Assembly (NCBI GenBank): GCA_963555705.1
Contig: OY743179.1
Coordinates: 22,266,692 to 22,330,691 of the forward strand
Direction: 5' to 3'
Source of the DNA: Ligustrum vulgare
Lineage: Eukaryota; Streptophyta; Magnoliopsida; Lamiales; Oleaceae
DNA length: 64,000 nucleotides
Positions 12,061-23,390 of this stretch are shown here, piece after piece. A model generated the notes under the pieces. The model worked only from the letters and a program-made list of their open reading frames with translations, made no database searches and had not been told where the DNA came from. Position numbers and translations under genes: made by a program. The stretch's first letter is position 1. Each line of letters begins with the position of its first letter.

Positions 12061-12087
12061 ACGTGCAATGCACGTGATTACAACTAG
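12061..12087 (+). other. Helitron 3' terminal hairpin and CTAG end
   Basis: Six-base perfect stem with a 3-base loop, followed by GATTACAA and CTAG. It serves as the end-recognition structure for rolling-circle transposition. Confidence 0.72.
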
Positions 12088-13748
12088 TGAAAAAAAGTGA
12101 GAATCCCTACCCCCCCTCCCACCGAAAAACTCAGTATTCGCATCTGCATTCCTCTCTTACAACTAAAAATGAATAAATAAATAAATAATTCCTTAAATCT
12201 TTCTTTATTTTTATTGGACACCGAAAACATGATGTTGTGGTTGTCTAGAGAATTAATTATGATTAAAACGCAGATGTGATTACGTCTCATTTTATTTAGT
12301 TTAGCACATCAATAGACTCCAATAATACACTATAAATCTACTCAGACTCGATTTAAATTGAATTTAATAACACAAAGAAGTTTTATTGAAAATTAAAACA
12401 GATTCTTAGACATAAAAAACTAAGGGGTATCCCCAACATAAAATTTAGTGGAATTTTTTAGATTTATGATTTCTTATGAATTTTTTATAGAATCTCTCAG
12501 ATTCTAATGGAATTCTATTTCACGGATTTTAGTGCATTTAAGTAGATTCTTGGTGGAATTTGTTGAATATGTCATCAATATGGAATTTAATGGATTTTAG
12601 AATTTCATCTACTTTTACCTCTTGTCAAGTAATTTATTTATTTACTTGTTATTTTTTGTTGTGCAAGTTGAATGTGAGACAAAAGTTAAAAAAAAAAAGA
12701 AGTAAAAATATTTGAACTATATCAATTTCCATCACAGGTGGAAAGAAGTGTAATTTTCATATGATGGACAATTGTTTGATTGTTCTTGCTAATTTGGTAT
12801 GTACGCCTCATGAAACTCATCAAATGTGTAGTATTCTAGTGAGACATACGAATTCTCTTCAAATTTATATGTTCTTGCATCTATTTCATCACCTTAACTA
12901 ATTGAGTTTCTTCATATAGCAATTGCATTGCATTGCCAACTACTATTCGTAGATTGTCATTGTTAGCAAATGTATTAGTTCGAAGGTGCTTATGAGTGGG
13001 ATGAGACCATAAAGGTGAAGTACACAATAATTAATACATTATGATTTGTTTGTAATTATTATAAATTATCTCATAAAACTTACTAAATCTTAACTCAAAG
13101 TAGCTTTCTCACACTTCATTACTAGCAGTGGACTTTTTGGTAATTGGGTCCCACCTAAAACCTGAGCTAAATCGTATAAGCTCGATATATTTTTGGTATC
13201 TTTGCTTAAAGTGCTTCCATCAACTTTAATACATAGAGATTGCCTTTTGACATCCAAGTCTTTCATTTAAAACATGAAGTATTTTGTTCTCAACAGTTTG
13301 TTTACTTGTCAACCCACTACTATCACGCCATCTACTATAAGCAGCATCAACCAAAAATTCTAACAACAAAGAACTCTCTTCTGCACTTCAGGAAGTATAC
13401 CCATTTCTACATTTTCCTTGCGAATCACCCGTTTTTTTTATCACTCTCAAAGAAAAATATGCCTATCAAACACATCCTAAATTCAAATAAAAATGGAATT
13501 GAATTGCCTAATTAAAATAAAAAATTATGATACAGTTACCTGATTACATTAAATAATATTACCATAATTATCTAAATCACATTGGGAAAAGAAAAAAAAA
13601 AGTATCGCAAAGATCTATCCCTTCCTATTTGGTTACATGTCAAACTAGGAATACATAATTATACTCAGTTTCTATTGACAAAAGAGAATTACTTGAATTT
13701 AACTAGTAAAACAGATTTCTCTCACCGTTTTCTCGAAATCAACAATCA

Positions 13749-13972
13749 AGAAAGAAAAAAATAAAATCTAATTAAGGCCAAGTAAGATTACACGTCTTTA
13801 AGCACATTATAAACTTCTATGTTCTACTATCTCAGAGAAAGGTTTAGAATATAGAATATAAGAAAGAAAAAAATAAAATCTAATTAAGGCCAAGTAAGAT
13901 AACACGTCTTTAAGCACATTATAAATTTCTATGTTCTACTATCTCGGAGAAAGGTTTAGAATATAGAATATA
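13749..13972. repeat. Tandem duplication, 2 x 112 bp
   Basis: Units 13749-13860 and 13861-13972 are nearly identical (AGAAAGAAAA start, CACGTCTTTAAGCACATT core) with about four differences. No gene lies inside. Confidence 0.9.
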
Positions 13973-13974
13973 TG

Positions 13975-14970
13975 ACGGACAATGATTTTTTTTATTAATT
14001 GAATGGATAATACACAGTACATCATAATATATTTATACACAAAGAATCCTACAGCTAATGAAGATCTTGAAAGATTACAACAAGCTAAACTAGGAAAATA
14101 ATAAATAAGAATCCTGCTATAATATAATTGCTTGAGGTGCAAGATATTACTGAGAAGGTTCCAGAACATGGGTAGTAGCATTTGTTGGGCGTGCCTTGGT
14201 TGGGCCGTGAGCTATGGTCTCATCATGTGGTCTAATAAAGAAGCAATAAACTAGGAAAATATGAACCGAAGACAGAATTCTAATTTTAATCTTTTGAGGC
14301 AGAAGTGACGTTTACTCTAATTAAATTTTTACCAAAGATATTTAAGAATGATACTTATACTATTTCAAAATTTTATACTTTGTCCAATTACTATGTCAAA
14401 ATAAACAATTGTTTGTGAAATTCATCGATCCAGATAAAATATCAAAACAAAACCTCTTCGTTGAATTAAAAATTTCATGTAGAAACCAATTCCAAGAATA
14501 CTCCATCCAGTAACAACTATTTTTTCAAACTCCAAAAAATAATTCAAAAAATCTCAGATGTACACAAACAAACAAACAAATAAATTGAATCCAACAAAAA
14601 TATTCACCAGCCATAATAAAATCAAGATTTGTAAAATCTAAAAGCAATAACTCATGTTACCCATTCAAATTAACATCATCCATATTCAATAACAATGCAA
14701 TCTCTGTAAATTTAACATGTCTATCTCCTTCCCATAAGCCACACAAAACCCCAAAAATCAAACATAACCAAAATGACCGAATTATATTACTGGTCCAATA
14801 ATGAGAAAAACACGGGATTAGCATATCGATGGTTTGTCCTAAAAAAATGGTATGATTTGAAGAAGATAATTGGAGGAAAGGAAAAACCCGATAGGGATGA
14901 GATAATAGAATGGAGGCGAGGGCAATATGCAAGTTGAGAGAGACACGTGTGATGTTTTCTTTTCTTTTTT
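13975..14970. other. AT-rich interval, no recognised gene
   Basis: The segment 13980-14190 has the feel of an LTR read on the minus strand (a TATAAAT-like run near 14030), but no ends were found. The rest shows only short chance frames. Confidence 0.3.
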
Positions 14971-14974
14971 GTTA

Positions 14975-15260
14975 CTCCCTCCGCCTCCGTGAAGATAGAC
15001 TTATATTCCTTATTTGTCTGTCCCAAATTATAGGTCACTTTCCTTATTGTAAGTCAACATATTTTTAAGTTTTCTAATTTGCCCTTATTTAATATCCACT
15101 GTTATCAACAAATATAAATAATTATATTTATTACGTTATTTAATCTAGGGATATAATAGTAAAATGTAATAAGAATTTATATTTCCAACTACACATTAAT
15201 TGACATTTTCTTAATTTACGTGAAAATAGGAGCAAACATATTCTCACGGGACATAGGGAG
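14975..15260. mobile_element. Stowaway (Tc1/mariner) MITE
   Basis: 286-bp element with termini CTCCCTCCGCCTCC and, inverted, CTCCCTATGTCCCGTG. It is flanked by TA on both sides (14973-14974, 15261-15262). CTCCCTCCGT-type ends and the TA duplication are diagnostic of Stowaway. Confidence 0.88.
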
Positions 15261-15463
15261 TATTATTTTCTATTTTTTTATTGAAAAAAATGGAGGAATA
15301 GAAATCTGATGGGTCATGGTCAGATTTGTTGAAGAATTTTGTCTTCATATTTATGGTTTCGAATCCAACGCAATCCTTTCAATTTCATTCGTATAAGAAG
15401 TCCACTTGAAATCCATAATTTTTAAGGACACCGAAATCTTATGAAACCAATTGAATATATATA

Positions 15464-16385
15464 CTAGATTTTCCTCTCGTGCGATGCATGGTATTAAATA
15501 TAAAAAATGATATTACATTACAATGACTATTAAAAATTTACAAACAATATAATTAATTCAAATTATAATAGCTTCTTTAAATAGTAAAAGTCAATTTACA
15601 TATTTATTTAAATAATAAATAACGGTTATTTGCATCTCATAATCATAATCAAAATATACAAATAACAATAACAATAACAATAATGCTTAATGATACTCAT
15701 TATTCAAAACAACATTTTTTTCAAATTTATTTTCAACCACATACAATAAATAAAATAATGTATGCATAAAGTTAAATAATACAAAATATCGAACAAAAAT
15801 TTTAATATTTTTGTATTAAATTAGATTCTTTTTTCTTTTATAAAATTAAAAAAAAATTTGAATTTATTTATTTAAATTAAATTCTTTTTTGTTTATTCCA
15901 TTTTAATTTTCTGTTCACAGTTGAATTTTATTATTTTGTTGACTATCAGTTTATTAATTTTACTCATAATTATTAAAATTTATTCTATTACCGTAATTAT
16001 TAAAATTTAAAAAACAACATAATCATTCCAAATTATTAAAAACTTATTTAGATAGTAAATACCAATTTATATATTTATTTAAATAATAAGCGATCGTAGA
16101 TTTCAATAATTTGTATGCATTATTTTTAACTTAATTGAAAATGAAAGTTTGCACAATTTTTTGCATTTGACTCTTGTATTTAATATTTTTTTTTTAGTTT
16201 TCAATAAAAATTTAGCACAATAATTATAAATGTGTATTGTAAAAATTTTTAGCTTCTGCTTTTTTGAATTTGAATTGCTGCCAGCCAATGGCCGCCCAAT
16301 TATTTAAATATATTTTTTTAAAACTATGGGCGGGAAATTATGGGGGAAATGTTTTTAGCTGCACTTCTCCTTTTATATTGTAGGA
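15464..16385 (-). mobile_element. Non-autonomous Helitron, minus strand
   Basis: On the minus strand the element starts A|TCCTACAATATAAAAGG (5' TC at 16385) and ends near GCATCGCACGAG...AAAATCTAG|T (3' CTAG at 15467-15464). Insertion between A and T is satisfied (15463 A, 16386 T). 922 bp, very AT-rich, no coding sequence. It sits close to the right end of the Harbinger-like interval and is therefore younger than it. Confidence 0.65.
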
Positions 16386-16541
16386 TATATATTGAGAACA
16401 TTGAATTTTGATAGATTTTATAAAATTCTAAGTTGAGGATATGTGAAATGTTATGATATTTTAAGATTCTTCAAATTCTATGTTGGGGACACCCCTAAGA
16501 GAGTTAGCAAACAATGGACTTGGACAAATCATATTTATGCA

Positions 16542-16599
16542 AAAATCCGAGAGTGAGTTGAATTGAACACAAAATCCGAGAGTGAGTTGAATTGAACAC
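16542..16599. repeat. Tandem duplication, 2 x 29 bp
   Basis: AAAATCCGAGAGTGAGTTG plus ten further bases is repeated exactly twice in direct succession. Confidence 0.93.
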
Positions 16600-16665
16600 A
16601 TCATGTTCAATTTACACCTCAACGCTAACTCATCAAGAGTTGTAATCTTTTTTTGAAAATATAGA

Positions 16666-17195
16666 GGGTAAAACCAATTAGTGGTCATTGAACTTTGATC
16701 AAATTACTATTTAACCACCCAATTTTAGAAGGTTTCTGAATGCCCACCCAGATTTTTACAAAATTACTCAATCATCACACAAAGTCTAACAGTTCTCTAA
16801 TTCTTAACAGAATATCCTACATGTTTAGAAAATTTGAGTTGTGGCATGTAATGACGTTGATTCGTGTCCAATCATCAAATTGCATCACACGTTACGACTG
16901 AAATTTGATCGTTGGACGAGAATTAATGTCGTCACATCAAATTGCATCACATGCTATGACTCAAATAATGATGTTTTTGACTGATGCAACTTTATGATTG
17001 AACACGAATTAACGTCGTCACATGCCATCTTTGGAATTTTTTAACCACGTAGGATGTTCTATCAAGAATTGAAGACTGTTAGATGTTTGATGGGTAACCT
17101 CATAGAAAATTAGGTGGGCATTTAGAAACCTTTCAAAATTTGGTGATTAAGTAGAAACTTGGTCAAAGTTCAATGGCCACTAGTTTAATTTACCC
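16666..17195. mobile_element. Mutator-like MITE with long inverted repeats
   Basis: The two halves are inverted copies of each other (arms well over 200 bp). Ends read GGGTAAA inward. The flanks AAATATAGA (16657-16665) and AAATATAGT (17196-17204) are an 8/9 match, fitting the 9-bp Mutator target duplication. No coding capacity. Confidence 0.75.
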
Positions 17196-17279
17196 AAATA
17201 TAGTCGCAATAATGTCGAAATATATTAATTTGAAAATTCAATACAAGACATATATATATATATATAAAAGCCTAATTTG

Positions 17280-17501
17280 TGGAAACTAAGGGAATCTCCA
17301 TTCTCCAAACATAGCCCAAATTTGTTATTTTTCACCATTTTGGTGTGATGCACCTCCAATCAAGTAATGAATAAGTGTTCATTTGGTGTTATGGTTGAAG
17401 ATGGTTTTTAATTTGGCGCAAGATTTGCACAAAAATGGTACAAAACCTCTTCCACATTTTAGTGCAATGGCTGGAGATGGGTGAAAATGTTGAGGCTCCC
17501 C

Positions 17502-17587
<86 letters not shown>

Positions 17588-17600
17588 TAATTAATTAATT
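17280..17600. repeat. (AAT)n microsatellite and possible MITE remnant
   Basis: 17502-17587 is an AAT/ATA trinucleotide run continuing into (AATT)n to about 17600. The preceding 17290-17500 has GGGAATCTCC and GGCTCCCC at its borders and two GG(C/T)TGGAGATGG-like segments. It could be a worn MITE, but ends and duplication are not convincing. Confidence 0.55.
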
Positions 17601-18594
17601 AGTTAGCCTATGTTTTGTGCATGTCTATAAACTATTTATAAACACTCATTTTATCTACATATTTTGAGGGTATTACGTATTTGTACAACACTAATTTTAA
17701 TCTATGAGATCCATAAGTTTTACACCATAAGTATTACACATTCATCAAACACTCATTTTTATCTAGTTATAAATAAAACTAAACATGTTGTTAGTTAGAG
17801 GTAAGTTATAATTTAAACCCAACCATATTTTTAGTTAGAGACAATATAACTTGGACCTTGTTTACTTATCATCTACTTTGATTAGTGATGTTGATTGAAT
17901 CTACAACACACAAGAACAAAAACTCAAAAATAAATTTCACTTGAAAACAAACATTTTTCTTATTCCATAAGCAACCAAAAACCCTACAAGCTGTTCAAGC
18001 GTCTCAAATACGAGAAAACAGATAACTTACTGAGCCAGCAGTCCCTTAATGAGTTGGACTTACGATGTAAAATAAACAAATATTGAAAATAATGAATTGA
18101 AAAACTTAAAATGCAGTTTTGAATTAGTAATTGGATTCAAAGGGGCAGAATTCATCATACGTCATAACAAAGTTGTGTAATCTTCGAAAGCTTTCCAAAA
18201 TGGGGTTTTGAGCCCAAAATAGATATCGTATGCAAAAATTATACCCATTTCTTTGAACACTGACCATCCAAACGTTCCATTTATACAAATGCTTACTCTT
18301 CTGCATTAGACACACGAGTCTCATCAATTAGTATAATGGCCTCTGTCTGGTAAAATTTGTTTGAAATTTTTTGCTATATAAACGATCCCGTGATAAATCT
18401 GATTGGACAAGTTTTTTGAAAAGTCAACAATTTCATCTGGTTAAACATCCCACCATTTTTACTTTTCAAAAAAAATGAACCAATGAAATGTTAACACATC
18501 ATTATTTATAAATAATATTTATAAACTGTTTACCAAACTGAGGTTTAACTATCTTTAGAGCATGTTTGGTAATGTGAAAAATTTTGATTTTTGT

Positions 18595-18631
<37 letters not shown>

Positions 18632-18850
18632 GATGTGTGGTTTAAAATTTCTTGAAAAGTCAAAAATTATGGGCTTGATTAAGAATGAATGATTGAGATT
18701 GATTTTGAAGAGGGATAAATATATATACAAGGTTTTTGGAAGATATATGATTTCAAATCAAAGAAACTTGGGTGCTTTGTTTCGAAAATCAGGTTTTGAC
18801 TAAATTATAAATAAATAAATGGGTAATTAAATAGGTTAGGTTCCAATTGT
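17601..18850. other. Intergenic, no recognised gene; poly(T) run
   Basis: AT-rich sequence with a 32-base T run at 18597-18628. Nothing else is recognisable. Confidence 0.5.
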
Positions 18851-19625
18851 ATATAATTTATGGTCACAATCACAAATTACAAAATTTACAGGTAAAAAAT
18901 TATTAAAATCAATTAGTCATGATTTATTTTTCGTCCAAATAATGAATTATAGAAGTCACAATTTTTTTCTATGTCACAAATTACAAATTTTATAGGTAAC
19001 AACTTATTTCCCGGTCACAAATTATTTGATCATGACTCATTTCTCGATAACAATTCGCAAAGTTCTAAGGTCACAAATCTCAAATTTTATCGATAACAAC
19101 TTATTTTAGGATCACAAATTTCAACGTAATAGGTCATAACTTAAAAATTTATAAAGTTACAATTATAAATTTACTCACAATTCCAAATATTTTTAGGCCA
19201 CATATTATTTAAAAGTCACAAATTATGAATTTATTGGTCACAATCAATCTCAAATTATTTTACGATCACAAATTATATACTATTTATGGTTAATAGGTTG
19301 ACAATTATTAAATGAATCAAAATGATTTATTTCTCGGTCAAATCACGAATTATAGAGGTTACAATTTATTTCTAAAACACGAATGACAAATTATATAGGT
19401 CACAAATGATTCGATCACGACTTATTTTATCAGTCACAATTTATTTCTAGGTCACACAAATCTCAAATTTTTTAGGTAACAGCTTATATTTGGCCACAAT
19501 TCAAAAATCTAATAAGTCACAACACATTTAAATGTCACAAATCTCAAATTAATTGGTCACAATTGAAAAAATTATGAGACACAATTACAAATTTCATCGT
19601 AATCACATATTATTCTCTAGTCACA
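18850..19625. repeat. Highly degenerate tandem array based on GGTCACAAATTACAAATTT
   Basis: The words GGTCACAAATT, TCACAAATCTCAAATTTT and AACTTATTT recur roughly every 30-45 bases across about 780 bp with heavy divergence. This is an old minisatellite-like array with no open frame. It is followed at 19640-19840 by a CCA/CCG-rich stretch whose open frames are low-complexity. Confidence 0.6.
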
Positions 19626-19999
19626 AATTATGTATTTGTCAATTCCCACCCTATCTCTACCACCACTACCGCCAAAAATCGTCGCCAACACTACCACCAC
19701 CGGCTGCCTCCGCCGCAACTTCTACCACTCCATCCCACCTCATTGCAACCACCACCACCAACCACCGCCAACACTATCGTCACATAACCAACCAGTTATT
19801 GCCACCTTCATCACCGCCAAAGAACCTACCACCTAACTCATTGTTGAGTTCATTTTATATGCATATTTCATATTTTTTTGGTATTAAATTTGGAGTTATT
19901 TGGACAAATATCTACTTAATAGTACATATTTGTGATTATATAGGCTTAACATTCAACTTCATGGGAGAAAGAACCTAAATGAATGCTTAATTGAAGAAA

Positions 20000-21180
20000 T
20001 TGAGGAGAAAATAGTCAAATCTTGCAAAGATTAGAAGTTTGGGGACCAATTTGTCACTTTCGAAAAGCTGTGGACTTCCTGTGCAATTGATCGAGGGACT
20101 AAATTGTAAGTTTTCAAAAATCGAAGGATCTCAAATGCAATTTTAGAAGGATTTATTTGAAAGAAATCGAAAAATTTGGGGACCAAGTTTACCGATATTG
20201 AAAATTCGGAGTGCCACAATTGTAATTAATTGATGGACCAGGCCGCAAAATACTCAATCAGCTGAACCATGCGAACGCGTGATCTGAACTGGGTGGCTCA
20301 AGGCGCAGCCTTAAGGCACGTGATCTCGCAGTCAATTTTTTTTTTTTTTTTTAAATCTGGGCCGAACTTGGTGAAGTCGACTCGAACATTGTTGAACGAG
20401 GATTTTCGCGTTTTTGGGTATTTTTAAGGTATTTTACTAGGGTTTCATCATTCTTCTTGTCTCTTTTCGTTTTAAAACATATTTTTCTCTCATTTTCTAT
20501 TCATTGTTCTTATTTTTCTTGTTAATTTTTCTTGTAATTATTTATTTTGGGTGATGAATGTTGATTGAGGGGAGAAATACCTACAACATTGTCGAAGAAC
20601 ATTGATGTTTTGAAGCAAAAAATATTGTTGAAGTGAAGTTTTTATTGTTTAATCTTCATATTTCTTCATATACTTTAATCCATTGTTGAAATGATGTATT
20701 TAATTTTTGAGTTTTATTGTTATTTCACTATGGGCTATGTTATATTGTGTTGGGATGATTGATGAAGCTTGATCTAGTCTAGTTGTTATTAATGCTTGCA
20801 TTACGAATTTGAGTTATTTATTATTTTGTGCATTTATTGTTGTATATATAGTCTTGCATTCATTTTGGCCAAATTAATGCTTGAATTTTTTGGAATGTGC
20901 AATTATTGAGAAATTATTGTGTATTCTAGAACAATACAATACATGCTCTAGGTTCTTGTTAAGGATAAAGATATACCTTAAATCCTAGATGATCCATTGA
21001 GTTATTTTCACAAAAGTTTAATGTAATTGGTGTGTTTTTAATCGACATAGAGATATAGTAGGTTAATTTCACTAATGTAATACTTTGGTTAGTCAACACT
21101 TATATCTCTATGTCGATTAAAAACACACCAATTACATTAATTTCACTAATGTAATACTTTGGTCAGTCAACACTTATATC
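20000..21180 (+). mobile_element. Old LTR-like sequence with a 39-bp perfect inverted repeat
   Basis: The section 20000-20240 (GGGACTAAATTG-type phrases) and 20400-21180 read like parts of Ty3-type LTRs and leaders, but no boundaries, primer site or proteins were found. The stretch 21019-21139 contains an exact inverted repeat. The family is unassigned. Confidence 0.35.
21019..21139. repeat. Perfect 39-bp inverted repeat with 43-bp spacer
   Basis: 21019-21057 and 21101-21139 are exact reverse complements (TAATGTAATTGGTGTG... outward). In addition, ATTTCACTAATGTAATACTT (about 21065) recurs in direct orientation at about 21138, so a short segment was copied both inverted and direct. Confidence 0.93.
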
Positions 21181-22139
21181 TTGGTCAAAATTGTCAAGCT
21201 TTTGTTTTTTAAAAAAAAGGGGCAAAGGGACAAAATCTTAACAAGTGAGGCAGTGGCTATCTTTATCAATTCATATATATCCAAATTCAATACACATTCA
21301 AACAGAGAGAATACGAGCCAGAGAGTCGGGAAGGAAAGGAAAGAAAAAAAAAGAGAAGAGAAAGAAAAGAAGAGAGAGAGAGAGAGAGAAAGGAAAAGAG
21401 GTGTCGTCGCCAATGTGGTTTATACTATTAAGCTCTTATTAGTCTATTTTGAAAGGTAAGTGATAATTTATTTATTTCAAAGTTATGTCAAATTTAGGGT
21501 TGTTGGATTATTAGTTTAAATTCATTTTTTATCAAAAGGGAATTTACCTAAAAATGAAAATATTATATTTTATTATTACATTTTTCAATTATTGAGGTAG
21601 TTGATATAGTTAGTCATTGATTTAGATATTGTATCATTTTCAGGCGGTAACGAATCAGTTGGGATAGTTTATCAGCCTAATTAGTTATCACGTACATAGA
21701 CTGTGAGTGAAAAAAATTAATTATTTTCAAATATTGATAAATTACTTATATAATTACGTAAAACATGATTATGTAATTTATATGTCCAATTATGCGATTA
21801 TTGTGAAATATTATGAGCATATGAGATTTGTTTGGAATTGAAAAGATTATGAAATTATTATATGTTAAAAAAAAATGAGAGACATGTGATTGAAATCATT
21901 GAAATGTGAGACAGATATGTGAAATTGAAATCGGCTAGAAAATTACCCGTGATTATATTTTTTTTTCTAATTCACTAAGGCGGTCTTGGTCGTGTTCTAT
22001 ACTACACCGAGGGGTCTTGACCGGGTATGATATTACCTTGAGGCAGTCTGACCATGTATGTTATAGTTCACTGAGGCGGTCTTGGCCGTATTCTAGAATT
22101 GATTATCAGAGGTCTTTGAGACTAACCTGAGAGGCGGTC
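21181..22139 (+). mobile_element. Ty3-type LTR fragment (first piece of a nested LTR) with tandem repeats
   Basis: AT-rich LTR-like text with a purine-rich tract (about 21327-21400, AGAGAG core) and four or more diverged ~35-40-bp repeats at 21973-22139 built on CTGAGGCGGTCTTGGCCGT. The sequence stops at the left target site of the 22140 element and appears to resume at 25173, 27069 and 28495, ending GGGTCGTGTCA at 28585. A Tekay/Del-type assignment is tentative. Confidence 0.45.
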
Positions 22140-22279
22140 TGATGTGATCCGGACCCTCGACAATAGGAGTCATAGCAAGCTTGACAGGAAAATTTAAATA
22201 TTCAAGCCAAAACAAGAATTCAGCAGGTTCGACGAGCTTTGAAGATCAAACCATATCGAAAAGAACCGAAAATTGAATC

Positions 22280-22471
22280 ACGGCCGTGGATTGCTCACGA
22301 CCGTAACTTTTGAAGATCACGGCCGTAATGTCAAGGATCACGGCCGTAACCTATTCTCTGCCTAATTCATAACCGGATAAAAAAAGACTTACGGCCGTAG
22401 CCAAATCCTCACGGCCGTAACATATTTCAGTTACACAATTTACGGCCGTAAATGAAGATACTCACGGCCGT
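22280..22471. promoter_or_regulatory. Phased array of ACGGCCGT palindromes, 5' LTR
   Basis: Exact sites start at 22280, 22319, 22340, 22391, 22411, 22442 and 22464; a variant ACGACCGT starts at 22297. From 22297 onward the steps are 22, 21, 51, 20, 31 and 22 bases, close to 2, 2, 5, 2, 3 and 2 helical turns. Several sites extend to TTACGGCCGTAA. I infer binding sites for a dimeric or cooperative DNA-binding protein; the protein is unknown. Confidence 0.6.
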
Positions 22472-22605
22472 AAGACTGCTTCTGGACGTGCGCCGCTGTG
22501 GAATTTAAAGATTTCGTATTATTTTATTTCCTTATCAGTTTTAGCTATTTTAGGTTAGTTAGAATTCTATTTTGAGTAAATTAGCAATTAGGGTTTTATT
22601 TTGCT

Positions 22606-22613
22606 TATTTATA
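22606..22613 (+). promoter_or_regulatory. TATA-like element of the LTR promoter
   Basis: TATTTATA within GCTTATTTATACGCC. It is conserved at 24812-24819 in the second LTR and, inverted, near 27929-27938 in the related solo LTR. Confidence 0.5.
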
Positions 22614-23390
22614 CGCCTTTTTTGATTCATTGTAAATAAAGACTTTGATGATTAAATAAAACAGAGATTGAATGTTTTTCAATTGTTTAATGTGTGGATT
22701 CACATTACAAACCCAAACTTATCAAGATTTATTATCTTGTGGCGTTCATCCCGAATTTATCGAATATTCGCGAGAATATTTGTGGCGTTCAAATCAGAGA
22801 CTTATCAAGGAGATTGGGCAAATCCTTGTGGTGTTTCGAAAGTCGTGGTTCTTTATTCCGCATCGTCGAGTCATCGCGTCGTGAATATCGGGTCATGATT
22901 CATCCGTCCAACCACAACCTGAGTTCGGAACTTTCCGGCGTTTCTTCCGCGCTTCGAACCTCATCATTTGGCATCAGAACTGGACTCTGAATTCAGATTT
23001 TTCTATCCAGTTTGATTTTTATGTTTATCATCGAGTCCCATAAAAATCATCCATATCTTGTTGTTGAGTCTTTCTTTTCTTTCTTTTCTTGTTCTTCGTG
23101 CCAGTAAATTTTTTCTTTTTTTGATCCATATAAAAATCCAACAAAATTCAAAAGTGTTTGTTTTGCTTAATTCTTATCCGAATTAAGTTCCGTTTGTTTT
23201 GTCGTATTCGTTGTTAAATTTTCGAATTTATAAAAAAAAAATTATTATTTTTTTATTATTTTATTTATTCCGAAAATTCATCCTAAAATTCAAAAAAAAA
23301 AAAAGAGTCCATTCAAGAACCACTTTCTTGAATTTCTTGATCCTTTGTTTTCATTATTCTTTTTCTGTGTCCTTCCACATAAATTTTACA

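Larger units (their letters stand above)
9674..12087 (+). mobile_element. Non-autonomous Helitron carrying a captured CDKE gene fragment
   Basis: The left end reads A|TCTCTACTAACTTAAAAAG, with the 5' TC terminus at 9674 preceded by A (9673). The right end has a perfect 6-bp stem-loop ACGTGC-AAT-GCACGT (12061-12075), eight bases, then CTAG (12084-12087) followed by T. TC start, terminal hairpin, CTRR end and A/T target are the defining Helitron features, and no target duplication is expected. The 2.4-kb body contains the first exon of a CDKE kinase gene in the same orientation (10048-10283) with probable leader (9740-10047) and intron sequence. No Rep or intact helicase is visible, so movement would have depended on another element. 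Confidence 0.72.
12424..16495. mobile_element. Harbinger/Tourist-like terminal inverted repeat pair (about 4.1 kb) with nested insertions
   Basis: The left end GGGGTATCCCCAACATA and the inverted right end GGGGTGTCCCCAACATA match at 21 of the first 23 positions. Both are flanked by TAA (12421-12423 and 16496-16498), the 3-bp duplication typical of PIF/Harbinger. Subterminal regions on both sides are rich in GGATTTTA/GGAATTT words, as in Tourist elements. No transposase is recognisable. The interval includes a 112-bp tandem duplication, a Stowaway MITE and a minus-strand Helitron, so its original size was smaller. It could instead be two separate related elements facing each other. Confidence 0.6.
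22140..22966 (+). repeat. 5' LTR of the 22140 element
   Basis: 827 bp, TGATG...CATCA. It carries seven exact ACGGCCGT sites and one variant at 22280-22471, about 140-330 bases upstream of a TATA-like TATTTATA at 22606-22613, i.e. in the U3 enhancer position. Confidence 0.85.

Noticed and set aside
11616..12068. 150-codon minus-strand frame near the Helitron 3' end, with a stretch (EIITGKSTG) faintly like Helitron helicase
   Set aside because: It runs opposite to the Helitron's orientation, is Lys/Ile-rich from AT bias, and the similarity is too short to support a helicase call.
19553..19978. Overlapping open frames in the CCA/CCG-rich stretch
   Set aside because: Simple-sequence composition, no motif.
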